NCBI RefSeq assembly: GCF_001546455.1
Contig: NZ_KQ956813.1
Coordinates: forward strand, 124,001 to 188,000
From: Gardnerella vaginalis
GTDB lineage: Bacteria > Actinomycetota > Actinomycetes > Actinomycetales > Bifidobacteriaceae
Reading direction: 5' to 3'
DNA: 64,000 nucleotides
Below are positions 39,401 through 47,972 of this stretch, in pieces; positions within the stretch are counted from its first letter, which is position 1; each line of letters opens with the position of its first letter. The notes beneath the pieces are model-generated. The model saw nothing but the letters and a program-made list of their open reading frames with translations, was not told the DNA's origin and did not search any database. Position numbers and translations under genes: made by a program.

Positions 39401-40221
39401 ACAGAAGAACGCCGTTAAGCAAGCCGCGCGTTATTATTCCAGTCTTCCCTGGCAATAATTGCGAATACGACACTCAAGCAGCGTTTGAAAAGGCTGGAGC
39501 AGAATGCAAAACGCTTATAATCAACAATTTAAGCGCTAATGATGTTGTAGAGTCTGCACAAGAGCTTGTTAAAGAGATTAATAAAAGCCAGATTGTTATG
39601 ATTCCAGGCGGTTTTTCTGGAGGAGATGAGCCAGACGGTTCTGCAAAGTTTATAGCGGCATTCTTTAGAAATCCTGCTGTTAGCGACTCTGTTCGCGATT
39701 TGCTAAACAATCGAGATGGCTTAATGCTTGGTATTTGCAACGGCTTCCAAGCACTTATTAAGCTTGGTCTTGTTCCATTTGGAGATATTGTTCCAATGGA
39801 TGCAGAATGCCCAACTTTAACGTTTAACACTATTGGAAGGCATCAAAGCAAGATTGTTCGAACTCGCGTTGCTTCTAATCTTTCTCCTTGGCTTTCAAAT
39901 TGCAAAGTTGGAGATATTCATAATGTTGCAATATCTCATGGCGAGGGTCGATTTGTAGCGTTGCCAGAAGTTATGGATGCGCTTATACAAAACGGTCAGG
40001 TTGCCACACAATACGTTGACAGCAATGGCGTTCCAAGCATGAATCTTAAGGTAAATCCAAACGGGTCACTTATGGCTGTAGAAGGAATCACAAGCCCAGA
40101 CGGAAGAGTGTTTGGAAAAATGGGTCATTGCGAGCGCACTGGAAGCGGCTTGTACGTAAATATTCCAGACTTTAAAGAGCAAAACATTTTTAGCGCTGGC
40201 GTTGAATACTTTACGTCGTGA
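36448..40221 (+). CDS. purL: phosphoribosylformylglycinamidine synthase PurL, single-chain form
   Basis: 1257 aa, the large form containing synthase and glutaminase. The FGAR-amidotransferase core contains [38 protein letters not shown], and a second AIRS-like half with GGKDSMSG. The C-terminal class I glutaminase has catalytic Cys1097 (LGICNGFQ) and GHCERTG near 1230. It starts at GTG 36448 with only a weak AAGGCAGG upstream. The first ~150 residues are a PurS-like domain. It sits between purC and purF in pathway-related order. Confidence 0.97.
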   Translation: [1257 protein letters not shown]

Positions 40222-40290
40222 TTGGGGATTTTGTGTTTAAATATTCTAATCAAACTATTTGCAGCAATTTTAAAACAATAGGGGGCGCAA

Positions 40291-41784
40291 ATGTCTGCTG
40301 AGCTTGAAGGTGTTCACGAAGAATGCGGTGTTTTTGGAGTGTGGGGTCATTCCGATGCTGCAAGACTTACCTACTTTGGCTTACACGCATTGCAACACCG
40401 CGGTCAAGAAGGTGCTGGAATAGTAGCCAACAATAATGGCCATCTTAAGGGATACAGAAACTTAGGTCTTTTAACGCAAGTTTTTGCAAACGAAGACATT
40501 ATGAAGCAACTAACCGGAAACAGTGCCATTGGCCACGTTCGCTACGCGACTGCGGGGTCTGGAAGCGTTGAAAACATTCAACCTTTTCTGTTTTCTTTCC
40601 ACGATGGAGACGTTGCTTTAGGCCATAACGGCAATCTTACTAATTGCACAACTCTTAGAAATAAGCTAGAAGATTGCGGAGCTATTTTCCACTCCAATTC
40701 CGACACCGAAGTTCTTATGCATCTTATTAGAAGGTCCACAAAAACTTCGTTTATGGATAAGCTTAAAGAAGCTTTGCGCACGGTTCACGGCGGATTTGCA
40801 TACCTGCTTCTTACGGAGAACTCGCTTATTGGAGCAACGGATCCAAACGGTTTTAGGCCGCTTTCTTTGGGAAGAATGAGTAACGGAGCTTATGTTCTTG
40901 CATCCGAAACTTGCGCTTTAGATATTGTTAGCGCAGAGTTTATTCGAGATATTGAGCCGGGCGAAATAATTGTTATTAATAACGAAGGCTACAAGATTGA
41001 GCGTTATGCAAAAAACATTCAGCACGCTGTTTGCTCAATGGAATTTATATATTTTGCTCGCCCAGATTCCAACATATACGGCATAAACGTTCATTCTGCA
41101 CGAAAACGAATGGGAGCACGTTTAGCTAAAGAGTCTCCTGTAGATGCAGACATGGTTATTGGAGTTCCTAATTCTTCGCTTTCTGCGGCTGGAGGATACG
41201 CCGAAACAAGCGGAATTCCTAACGAGATGGGTTTGATTAAAAATCAGTATGTTGCACGCACTTTTATTCAACCAACTCAAGAACTAAGAGAACAAGGCGT
41301 TCGCATGAAGCTTTCGGCTGTTCGAGGTGTTGTTAAAGGAAAACGCGTAATTGTTATTGACGATTCAATAGTTCGCGGAACCACGTCTAAAAGAATTGTT
41401 CGTCTTCTTAGAGAAGCAGGAGCAAAAGAAGTTCATATGAGAATCTCTTCCCCGCCTCTTAAATACCCGTGCTTCTACGGAATTGATATTCAAACCACTA
41501 AAGAGCTTATTGCAGCTAAACATTCCGTTGAACAAATTCGCGAATATATTGGCGCCGACTCTTTAGCTTTCTTGTCTTTAGATGGTCTTGTTGAGTCCAT
41601 TGGATTAAACAAACCAGCTCCGTATGGAGGATTATGTGTTGCGTATTTTAATGGCGACTACCCTACTGCTTTAGATGACTACCGAGATGAATTCCTCGCT
41701 TCGCTTTCTAAAGAAGATAAGGAAGTTTTAGAAAACATTAAAAAGAATAGTAAATACAATTTTTGCGATTCAAACTGCGATTAA
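40291..41784 (+). CDS. purF: amidophosphoribosyltransferase PurF
   Basis: 497 aa; first committed purine step, PRPP + glutamine to phosphoribosylamine. An 11-residue leader precedes Cys12 ([11 protein letters not shown]), the N-terminal nucleophile exposed after self-processing. The phosphoribosyltransferase part carries [18 protein letters not shown]. The ATG follows AGGGGGCGCAA. Bacillus-type enzymes with such a leader often carry an Fe-S cluster; cysteines late in the chain are compatible but not proof. Confidence 0.97.
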   Translation: MSAELEGVHEECGVFGVWGHSDAARLTYFGLHALQHRGQEGAGIVANNNGHLKGYRNLGLLTQVFANEDIMKQLTGNSAIGHVRYATAGSGSVENIQPFLFSFHDGDVALGHNGNLTNCTTLRNKLEDCGAIFHSNSDTEVLMHLIRRSTKTSFMDKLKEALRTVHGGFAYLLLTENSLIGATDPNGFRPLSLGRMSNGAYVLASETCALDIVSAEFIRDIEPGEIIVINNEGYKIERYAKNIQHAVCSMEFIYFARPDSNIYGINVHSARKRMGARLAKESPVDADMVIGVPNSSLSAAGGYAETSGIPNEMGLIKNQYVARTFIQPTQELREQGVRMKLSAVRGVVKGKRVIVIDDSIVRGTTSKRIVRLLREAGAKEVHMRISSPPLKYPCFYGIDIQTTKELIAAKHSVEQIREYIGADSLAFLSLDGLVESIGLNKPAPYGGLCVAYFNGDYPTALDDYRDEFLASLSKEDKEVLENIKKNSKYNFCDSNCD

Positions 41785-41862
41785 ATCTATAACTAAAAAC
41801 AACTAAAAACTGCATTTAAAACTGCGATTAAACACTTAAAACAAACACGAAAGGACTTTTAA

Positions 41863-42897
41863 ATGCCAAACGCATATGAACAAGCTGGCGTTAGCGTAGA
41901 AGCGGGCTACGAGGTTGTGCGAAGAATAAAATCCCACGTAAATCGCACAAAAAGACCAGGCGTTATGGGAGGAATTGGCGGTTTTGGCGGCCTATTTGAC
42001 TTAGCAAGCCTTGGATACAAAGATCCTGTTCTTGTTTCTGGAACAGACGGTGTTGGAACAAAACTGATGATTGCGCAAATGATGAAAAAGCACAATACAA
42101 TAGGCATTGATTGCGTTGCTATGTGCGTAAACGACATTGCTGCTCAAGGTGCACAGCCCCTGTTCTTCCTTGATTATATTGCTTGCGGAAAAAACAATCC
42201 TATAGTTTTAGAACAAGTTGTTTCAGGCGTTGCAGACGGATGTATTCAAGCAGAATCTGGCTTAATTGGCGGAGAGACCGCAGAAATGCCAGGAATGTAT
42301 AAAGAAGACGAATACGATCTTGCAGGATTTGCTGTAGGCGTTGCAGAAAGAGAAAACATTGTTGACGGCTCTAAAATCACACCTGGAGACGTTCTTATAG
42401 GTCTTGCATCATCTGGAGTTCATTCCAACGGATTCTCACTTGTTCGAAAAGCTTTATTTAGCGAAGGCGGCTTAAACGTAAACAGCAAGCCAGAAGAATT
42501 GAGCGGCAAATCTGTTGGAGAAGTTCTTTTAGAGCCTACAAAAATCTATGTTAAAGCTCTAAAGCCTCTTTTTGCCAATCATCTTATTAAAGGCGTGGCT
42601 CACATTACAGGCGGCGGATTTATAGAAAACGTTCCAAGAATGTTTGCAGAAAATCTTGCAGCACAAATAAACACAAACAGCTGGCAAGTACCGCCAATCT
42701 TCAATCTTATTGAAAAATCAGGCAAAGTAGACCACGCAGAAATGTTCAATGTTTTTAACATGGGCATTGGAATGGTGCTGGCAATAGAGAAAGATAAAGC
42801 CGATGAAGCCATGCAAATCCTTAAAAACAATAATGAACAAGCGTATATTATTGGCAAGATAATAAACAGAAACAATAGCGCTATAGAACTGGCATAA
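41863..42897 (+). CDS. purM: AIR synthetase PurM
   Basis: 344 aa; closes the imidazole ring (FGAM to AIR). Motifs: [56 protein letters not shown], and [13 protein letters not shown]. An AAAGGA sits ahead of the ATG (CGAAAGGACTTTTAAATG). It lies 78 bases after purF and 74 before purD in one run of plus-strand genes. Confidence 0.97.
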   Translation: MPNAYEQAGVSVEAGYEVVRRIKSHVNRTKRPGVMGGIGGFGGLFDLASLGYKDPVLVSGTDGVGTKLMIAQMMKKHNTIGIDCVAMCVNDIAAQGAQPLFFLDYIACGKNNPIVLEQVVSGVADGCIQAESGLIGGETAEMPGMYKEDEYDLAGFAVGVAERENIVDGSKITPGDVLIGLASSGVHSNGFSLVRKALFSEGGLNVNSKPEELSGKSVGEVLLEPTKIYVKALKPLFANHLIKGVAHITGGGFIENVPRMFAENLAAQINTNSWQVPPIFNLIEKSGKVDHAEMFNVFNMGIGMVLAIEKDKADEAMQILKNNNEQAYIIGKIINRNNSAIELA

Positions 42898-42971
42898 ACG
42901 CAAAGCGCGTAAACAAGTAGAACAAGTAAACCAAGTGAACAAAACGTGTTAACAATACAAAAGGAACAATT

Positions 42972-44249
42972 ATGAAAGTTTTAGTTGTTGGCTCAGGCGC
43001 CCGAGAACACGCAATCGCGACTGCGTTTTTAAATAGTAAAAGTGTTAGCGAAGTTACGGTTGCTCCTGGAAACCCTGGCATGATTAAAAGCGGAATCAAA
43101 GTTGAAGCCATTAGCGAATCAGACCATAACGCTTTAATCGAATTTGTTAAGAACAACAACTACGACTTTGCATTCATTGGACCAGAAGTTCCATTAATCG
43201 AAGGAATTGTTGACGATTTTAAATCACATGGCCTGCTTGCATTTGGACCAAACAAGGCGGCAGCTCAAATTGAAGGCTCCAAAGATTTTGCAAAGCAGCT
43301 TATGCAAAGGCACAACATTCCAACAGCCAGCTACCGCACATTCAGCGAGCTAAACCCAGCGGAAGAATATGTTAAAAAGCATGGTGCTCCAATTGTTATT
43401 AAAGCAGACGGTTTGGCTGCTGGAAAAGGCGTAACAGTTGCAACTAGCGTTGACCAAGCATTAAATGCATTAAATGAGATTTTTGTAGACAACCGTTTTG
43501 GAAAAGCTGGAGCAAAAGTTGTTATAGAAGAATTCTTAGACGGCGAAGAGTTCTCATTAATGAGTTTTGTTAACGGAACAGATTTTTGGGTTATGCCAAT
43601 TTCTCAAGACCACAAGCGCGCTCACGACGGCGACACTGGCCCAAATACGGGCGGGATGGGAGCCTATAGCCCAGTTCCACAAATTAGCGAAGATGTTGTA
43701 AAACAGGCGATTAGCCAAATTGTGCGTCCAACTGTTGAAGCTCTTTCAAGCGAAGGCATGCCTTTTACAGGAGTTTTGTACGCAGGATTGATTAACACAG
43801 CGCAAGGTGCAAAAGTTATAGAATTTAACGCTCGCTTTGGAGACCCAGAAACCGAGGTTGTTCTTCCAAGGCTCACTAGCGACTTTGGCGAAGCCATTTT
43901 TAACATTCTAACTGGCAAAAAACCAACGTTTACTTGGGCTAAAAATGGCGTAACTCTTGGCGTTGTTCTAGCAAGCAAAGGTTACCCTGGAAAGCTTGTT
44001 ACAGGCACACCTCTACCCCAAATTAGCCTTAATAGTAGCGACCAGCATGTTTACTACTCTGGCGTTAAATTAGACGAAAACAATAATCTTGTAACATCTT
44101 CTGGAAGAGTGGCACTTTTGCAAGTAAACGGCAAAGACGTTAAAGATGCGCAATCAAAAGCCTACAGCATATTAGACAATATTGATTTTTCTAACATGTT
44201 CTATAGGCACGACATTGCATCCAAAGCGCTTAAAGCGTTGCAAAGCTAG
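42972..44249 (+). CDS. purD: phosphoribosylamine-glycine ligase PurD
   Basis: 425-aa ATP-grasp enzyme. N-terminal KVLVVGSGAREHAIA, GPEVPLIEGIVDDF, KADGLAAGKGV, the DHKRAHDGDTGPNTGGMGAYSP segment and FNARFGDPETEV are all intact. AAAGGAACAATT precedes the ATG. Last gene of the purine cluster; its stop overlaps the stop of the convergent sulfatase gene by 4 bases, leaving no room for an intergenic terminator. Confidence 0.97.
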   Translation: MKVLVVGSGAREHAIATAFLNSKSVSEVTVAPGNPGMIKSGIKVEAISESDHNALIEFVKNNNYDFAFIGPEVPLIEGIVDDFKSHGLLAFGPNKAAAQIEGSKDFAKQLMQRHNIPTASYRTFSELNPAEEYVKKHGAPIVIKADGLAAGKGVTVATSVDQALNALNEIFVDNRFGKAGAKVVIEEFLDGEEFSLMSFVNGTDFWVMPISQDHKRAHDGDTGPNTGGMGAYSPVPQISEDVVKQAISQIVRPTVEALSSEGMPFTGVLYAGLINTAQGAKVIEFNARFGDPETEVVLPRLTSDFGEAIFNILTGKKPTFTWAKNGVTLGVVLASKGYPGKLVTGTPLPQISLNSSDQHVYYSGVKLDENNNLVTSSGRVALLQVNGKDVKDAQSKAYSILDNIDFSNMFYRHDIASKALKALQS

Positions 44250-46309
44250 AAGTCAAGAAAGTTTGTGTTTTTAAGATAATGCTTTCCTGCTGTAATATCG
44301 TATTGAATCAAGCGGTAGTCATGCAATAATTGCTTAGTTTTTTTGCTCATTTTACTAGCAATCATTGGCTTTCCGCTTGGATTCAAGTAAATTGGCTGGC
44401 CTTGCGGAATTCTATCCCACCCCTGAATCTTATTTACTACAGGCGGCTCCATTGCACTAATCTTTTCGTGCAATCTTGTAAGGAATGCAAGATATGGCGA
44501 AACTTTAGAATTTGTGTGAGACGCCACTTGCGATATAAAGAAGTTTGGAGAAGAATAATAGTCCCTGATTTTGTTTGGAGCTTTATTATTTTCTTTAGCT
44601 TTTTTATTTGACCAAATAAAGTAATCAGTTAGATGCAAATCAAGAGAATTATTTTCATCATCGCTTGCTGTGCTATATATTCCAGGAAGATGATCGCCAT
44701 AGAATACAACAGTCACTGGCTTATCTATAGAATCCAAGTCATTTAAGAATGATTGAGTTGCCTGATCTGTGTACTTTACACCCTTAGCATATGTTTCAAT
44801 CGAAGATATCTCCGACCTTCCAAGCTTTGGCGAACCGTGCTTTGCACTAGCCTTAAAATCATTGTTTTTATACCAGTTTCTAAATGGCATATGATTTTGC
44901 ATTGTGACTATTTGCACAAACTGGTTATTCTTGCTTGAGGCGATTTTTTCGAACGCACTTTTATACGCAGACTCGTCACAAACATAAGGCGACTTATCAA
45001 GCATATTTTTATGTGCAATAACATTTGGAGCTTCTAGAGAGTAGAACTTGCTAAAACCAAACTTCTTATAGTTTGTTGAACGCAAGTACATACTCGGCTC
45101 GTATGGATGGAATGCTATTGAATTACTTTCGCTTCCCCAATATTGATTAATTGTAGGAGTCCAAGAAGAATTTGGAACAAGCTGCTGATACGGGCTTGTA
45201 AGAGATGAGTTAAAGTTAACCATGCTCAATCCCGTAAGAGACATGTATTCAAGGTTTGCTGTTCCGCCGCCGTAGCCAGATGAAAGCATTAATCCACTAT
45301 CTGTATGCTTTTTTAAAGCACTTATAAATGGCATTGGATTTTTATTTAATTGCAATCCAGGAACCCTCATTGGATTAGAGAATGATTCCGAAAGAACATA
45401 AACAACAGTGTTATCGGAGATTTTTGACTTTCTAGAAGCATTTATTTTTTTAGCCTCATTATTGTATTTTTCTAGCAAAGCCTTCATAGTTTGCTCGCTA
45501 TAATCCGAAGGCTTATCCATAACCTTTGGATTCACTTGCCTTAAAAAGGCCACTAAAGTACCGTTTCTTTGAGCGTCGTAAACGGAATCCCACATAGATG
45601 GGGAATCTCCCATAAACTTAGAGAAATTATTTGCATTAGAATCAACAGTTCCAACTGTGCAAACGTACCATCCAAAAACCGCTGATAGTGCGATTACAGT
45701 TGCAATACGAACCAAAATCGCAGTTCTTAAATCTGCAATAATAACAATTTTCCCATGATTTGCATCCAAAACATGCATTAAAACAGCAACAATCCAAGTT
45801 ATTATAACGGCAACAATAGAGCTAAAAATAACGGCGTTAGCATTGTCTGGAAGAAAAGATGCAATGTTTCCAGTGTTGCTTTTTAAAAAGTTTAAGTCGG
45901 CTGGAAGAATCGTTTCGTATCGAACGTTTACCTTCATATATTCAATAACAGAAACAATTATTGACGCACTAACCAAAATTGCAGACGCAATCCAAAAACG
46001 ATTTATGATTATTAACAAAATCCCATAAATCAACGCAACAATAAGAAGATTAAGCACAAAAACAAAATTAAGCTTAAGCCACATTTTTGAAATTATGTTC
46101 CATGCGCTAGCCGAAAGCGAGGAAGTCATTTCCACTCGCCCAGAACGCTGAACAGAAAGCTGCACAATCATAACTGTTATTGCGCATAAAACAACAAACA
46201 TAACAGAGTACGCCCAGCGAGCAATCGTAAGCTTAAAATGCTCAAATCGCCTAAAAATTGTAAGAGAATTGCTTAATGGCAATTTTTCACCCTTCTGATT
46301 CATGCCCAT
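44246..46309 (-). CDS. LTA synthase-like membrane sulfatase
   Basis: 687 aa: about five N-terminal membrane helices (to ~220), then an extracellular alkaline-phosphatase/sulfatase fold. The catalytic Thr is about residue 350 (GYGGGTANLEYMSLTG), and metal-site segments VVFYGDHLPG and the VVYVLSESF strand are present. Members transfer glycerol phosphate from phosphatidylglycerol to lipid-anchored polymers; bifidobacteria carry glycerol-phosphate lipoglycan, a possible product. Two ATGs (46309, 46303) are possible starts with no clear Shine-Dalgarno. Divergent from the esterase-MprF pair. Confidence 0.85.
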   Translation of the reverse strand: MGMNQKGEKLPLSNSLTIFRRFEHFKLTIARWAYSVMFVVLCAITVMIVQLSVQRSGRVEMTSSLSASAWNIISKMWLKLNFVFVLNLLIVALIYGILLIIINRFWIASAILVSASIIVSVIEYMKVNVRYETILPADLNFLKSNTGNIASFLPDNANAVIFSSIVAVIITWIVAVLMHVLDANHGKIVIIADLRTAILVRIATVIALSAVFGWYVCTVGTVDSNANNFSKFMGDSPSMWDSVYDAQRNGTLVAFLRQVNPKVMDKPSDYSEQTMKALLEKYNNEAKKINASRKSKISDNTVVYVLSESFSNPMRVPGLQLNKNPMPFISALKKHTDSGLMLSSGYGGGTANLEYMSLTGLSMVNFNSSLTSPYQQLVPNSSWTPTINQYWGSESNSIAFHPYEPSMYLRSTNYKKFGFSKFYSLEAPNVIAHKNMLDKSPYVCDESAYKSAFEKIASSKNNQFVQIVTMQNHMPFRNWYKNNDFKASAKHGSPKLGRSEISSIETYAKGVKYTDQATQSFLNDLDSIDKPVTVVFYGDHLPGIYSTASDDENNSLDLHLTDYFIWSNKKAKENNKAPNKIRDYYSSPNFFISQVASHTNSKVSPYLAFLTRLHEKISAMEPPVVNKIQGWDRIPQGQPIYLNPSGKPMIASKMSKKTKQLLHDYRLIQYDITAGKHYLKNTNFLDF

Positions 46310-46350
46310 GCTTAATGCCTAATGTTTAATACATGTTTAAGTCTTAATAC

Positions 46351-46373
46351 ATATTACGTATTGATATTACGTA
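46351..46373. repeat. 10-bp direct repeat in the divergent envelope promoter region
   Basis: ATATTACGTA occurs at 46351-46360 and 46364-46373, separated by TTG (13-base period). It lies between the divergent LTA-synthase-like and esterase genes. A TATAAT on the plus strand (46487-46492) and one on the minus strand (46432-46437) lie downstream of it as candidate -10 boxes. Confidence 0.6.
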
Positions 46374-46590
46374 CGCATCTGCTTTACACATACATCTTAA
46401 GTATCACTATCGTCATACCAGCAATCGCAGTATTATAAATATTCATACTTTTGGTGTATTGTAATAAGTTCTACAGTCTATATCATTATAATAGATGACA
46501 AAATATAGAAAATTTTAAGGATTATATACTATATTTGCAATGGTTGTGTTTGTTGGCTCCAATCTAGCGAGGTTTTAAGGAACAGTAAGA

Positions 46591-47970
46591 ATGAAGCAAT
46601 TTGTTGCCACAATTAACTTAATGCACGGCATTTTACCTGTAAGCGTATTCGCAATATCTGGGTTATGCCTAGCTGTTCTTTTAATTACAAAACCTAAAGG
46701 GTCAAAGTATTTTTCAAAACTCTTAACTCAACTAGGCTCGGCATTTTTATTCGCCATTATTTTTGGATTCATAACTTGGCTTATATCCGACGTTTTTCTT
46801 GTGTTTGGCGTAAGTCTGGGATGGCTTGTTATCTCCTCTATTGCAGCAGGATTTGCAGCCGTAGGTTTTGCACTAAGCGCAGCAATAATATCTAAAGGAT
46901 TTAGAAGAGCCTTTGCTATTTTTTCAATCATCTTGTTTGTTCTGGCAACAATGATTCGCGTAAACATGATTTACGGAGAATACACAACAATCGGGTCTGT
47001 TTTTGGATTAGGAAACTACCCAAAGCTAGAAGAGCACAATAAGCATAATGCCATTATGGAAATTAAAGATTGGAATTTGCTAGCAGAACAAAACAAACTG
47101 CCTAAAATGCCAGCTAAGGGTATTAGCCGTTCAGTTAGAATTCCTGCAACTCAATCCGATTTTCGCGCACGAATCGCAAACGTATATCTGCCTCCAGCAG
47201 CTCTAACGCGATTAGCGCCAAAACTTCCTGTAATGGTTCTTCTTTCTGGACAGCCAGGAAGCCCTAATAGACTATTTGCTGCAAGCGAAATAGTGAATAC
47301 TTTAGACGCTTACGCTAAAAAACACAATGGTTTAGCTCCGATTGTTGTTTCCCCAGACCAAAATGGCACTTCAACGCACAATTCACTTTGCGCAGACACA
47401 AAGATTTATGGAAACGCTCAAACTTATTTAACTAAAGATGTTGTTAACTGGATTCGTAAAAATCTTCCAGCAAGCACAAATCCAGCACTTTGGCTTATGG
47501 GAGGATTTTCTCAGGGAGGAACTTGCGCAACTCAAATAGTTCCAGCATATCCAAAGTTGTTTGGAAACATGTATTCTGCTGGCGGAGAGCTAGAACCAAC
47601 GTACAAGAATCGAAAAGAAACAATAAACCGTTATTTTAACGGCAATCGCAAGGAATACGAAAAGCATATTCCGTCAAACATAATGAGAAAAAATGCTCCA
47701 TTAAATCAAAACTATTATTCAGTAGCTGGAGCTTGGGATCCTAAGTCTCAAGTAAATCAGTCTACTATTGCAATGGCAGCGCATAAGGCTGGAATAAGCG
47801 TTATAACAATGATTTCTAAAGGCTCTGGCCACGATTGGCATACGGTTCAAAACGGATTAAAGGTTGCAATTGATCATCTTTGCAAAGACGCTGGAATAGC
47901 AAAGCATGATCCAGATTTAAGCTCTTATAGTAATATTCAAGTGGTTGTTAATCAGAAGGTGAGGCGATAA
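46591..47970 (+). CDS. membrane-anchored alpha/beta-hydrolase (esterase family)
   Basis: 459 aa: four N-terminal membrane helices (to ~130), then an extracytoplasmic esterase-D-like fold. The nucleophile elbow is GGFSQGG with Ser307; the late GSGHDWHTV segment supplies the likely catalytic His, and the Asp is probably in the preceding GAWDPKS. AAGGA lies nine bases ahead of the ATG. The next gene, an MprF-type enzyme, begins two bases after its stop, so the two products probably act on the same lipid. Substrate not known. Confidence 0.85.
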   Translation: MKQFVATINLMHGILPVSVFAISGLCLAVLLITKPKGSKYFSKLLTQLGSAFLFAIIFGFITWLISDVFLVFGVSLGWLVISSIAAGFAAVGFALSAAIISKGFRRAFAIFSIILFVLATMIRVNMIYGEYTTIGSVFGLGNYPKLEEHNKHNAIMEIKDWNLLAEQNKLPKMPAKGISRSVRIPATQSDFRARIANVYLPPAALTRLAPKLPVMVLLSGQPGSPNRLFAASEIVNTLDAYAKKHNGLAPIVVSPDQNGTSTHNSLCADTKIYGNAQTYLTKDVVNWIRKNLPASTNPALWLMGGFSQGGTCATQIVPAYPKLFGNMYSAGGELEPTYKNRKETINRYFNGNRKEYEKHIPSNIMRKNAPLNQNYYSVAGAWDPKSQVNQSTIAMAAHKAGISVITMISKGSGHDWHTVQNGLKVAIDHLCKDAGIAKHDPDLSSYSNIQVVVNQKVRR

Positions 47971-47972
47971 AC

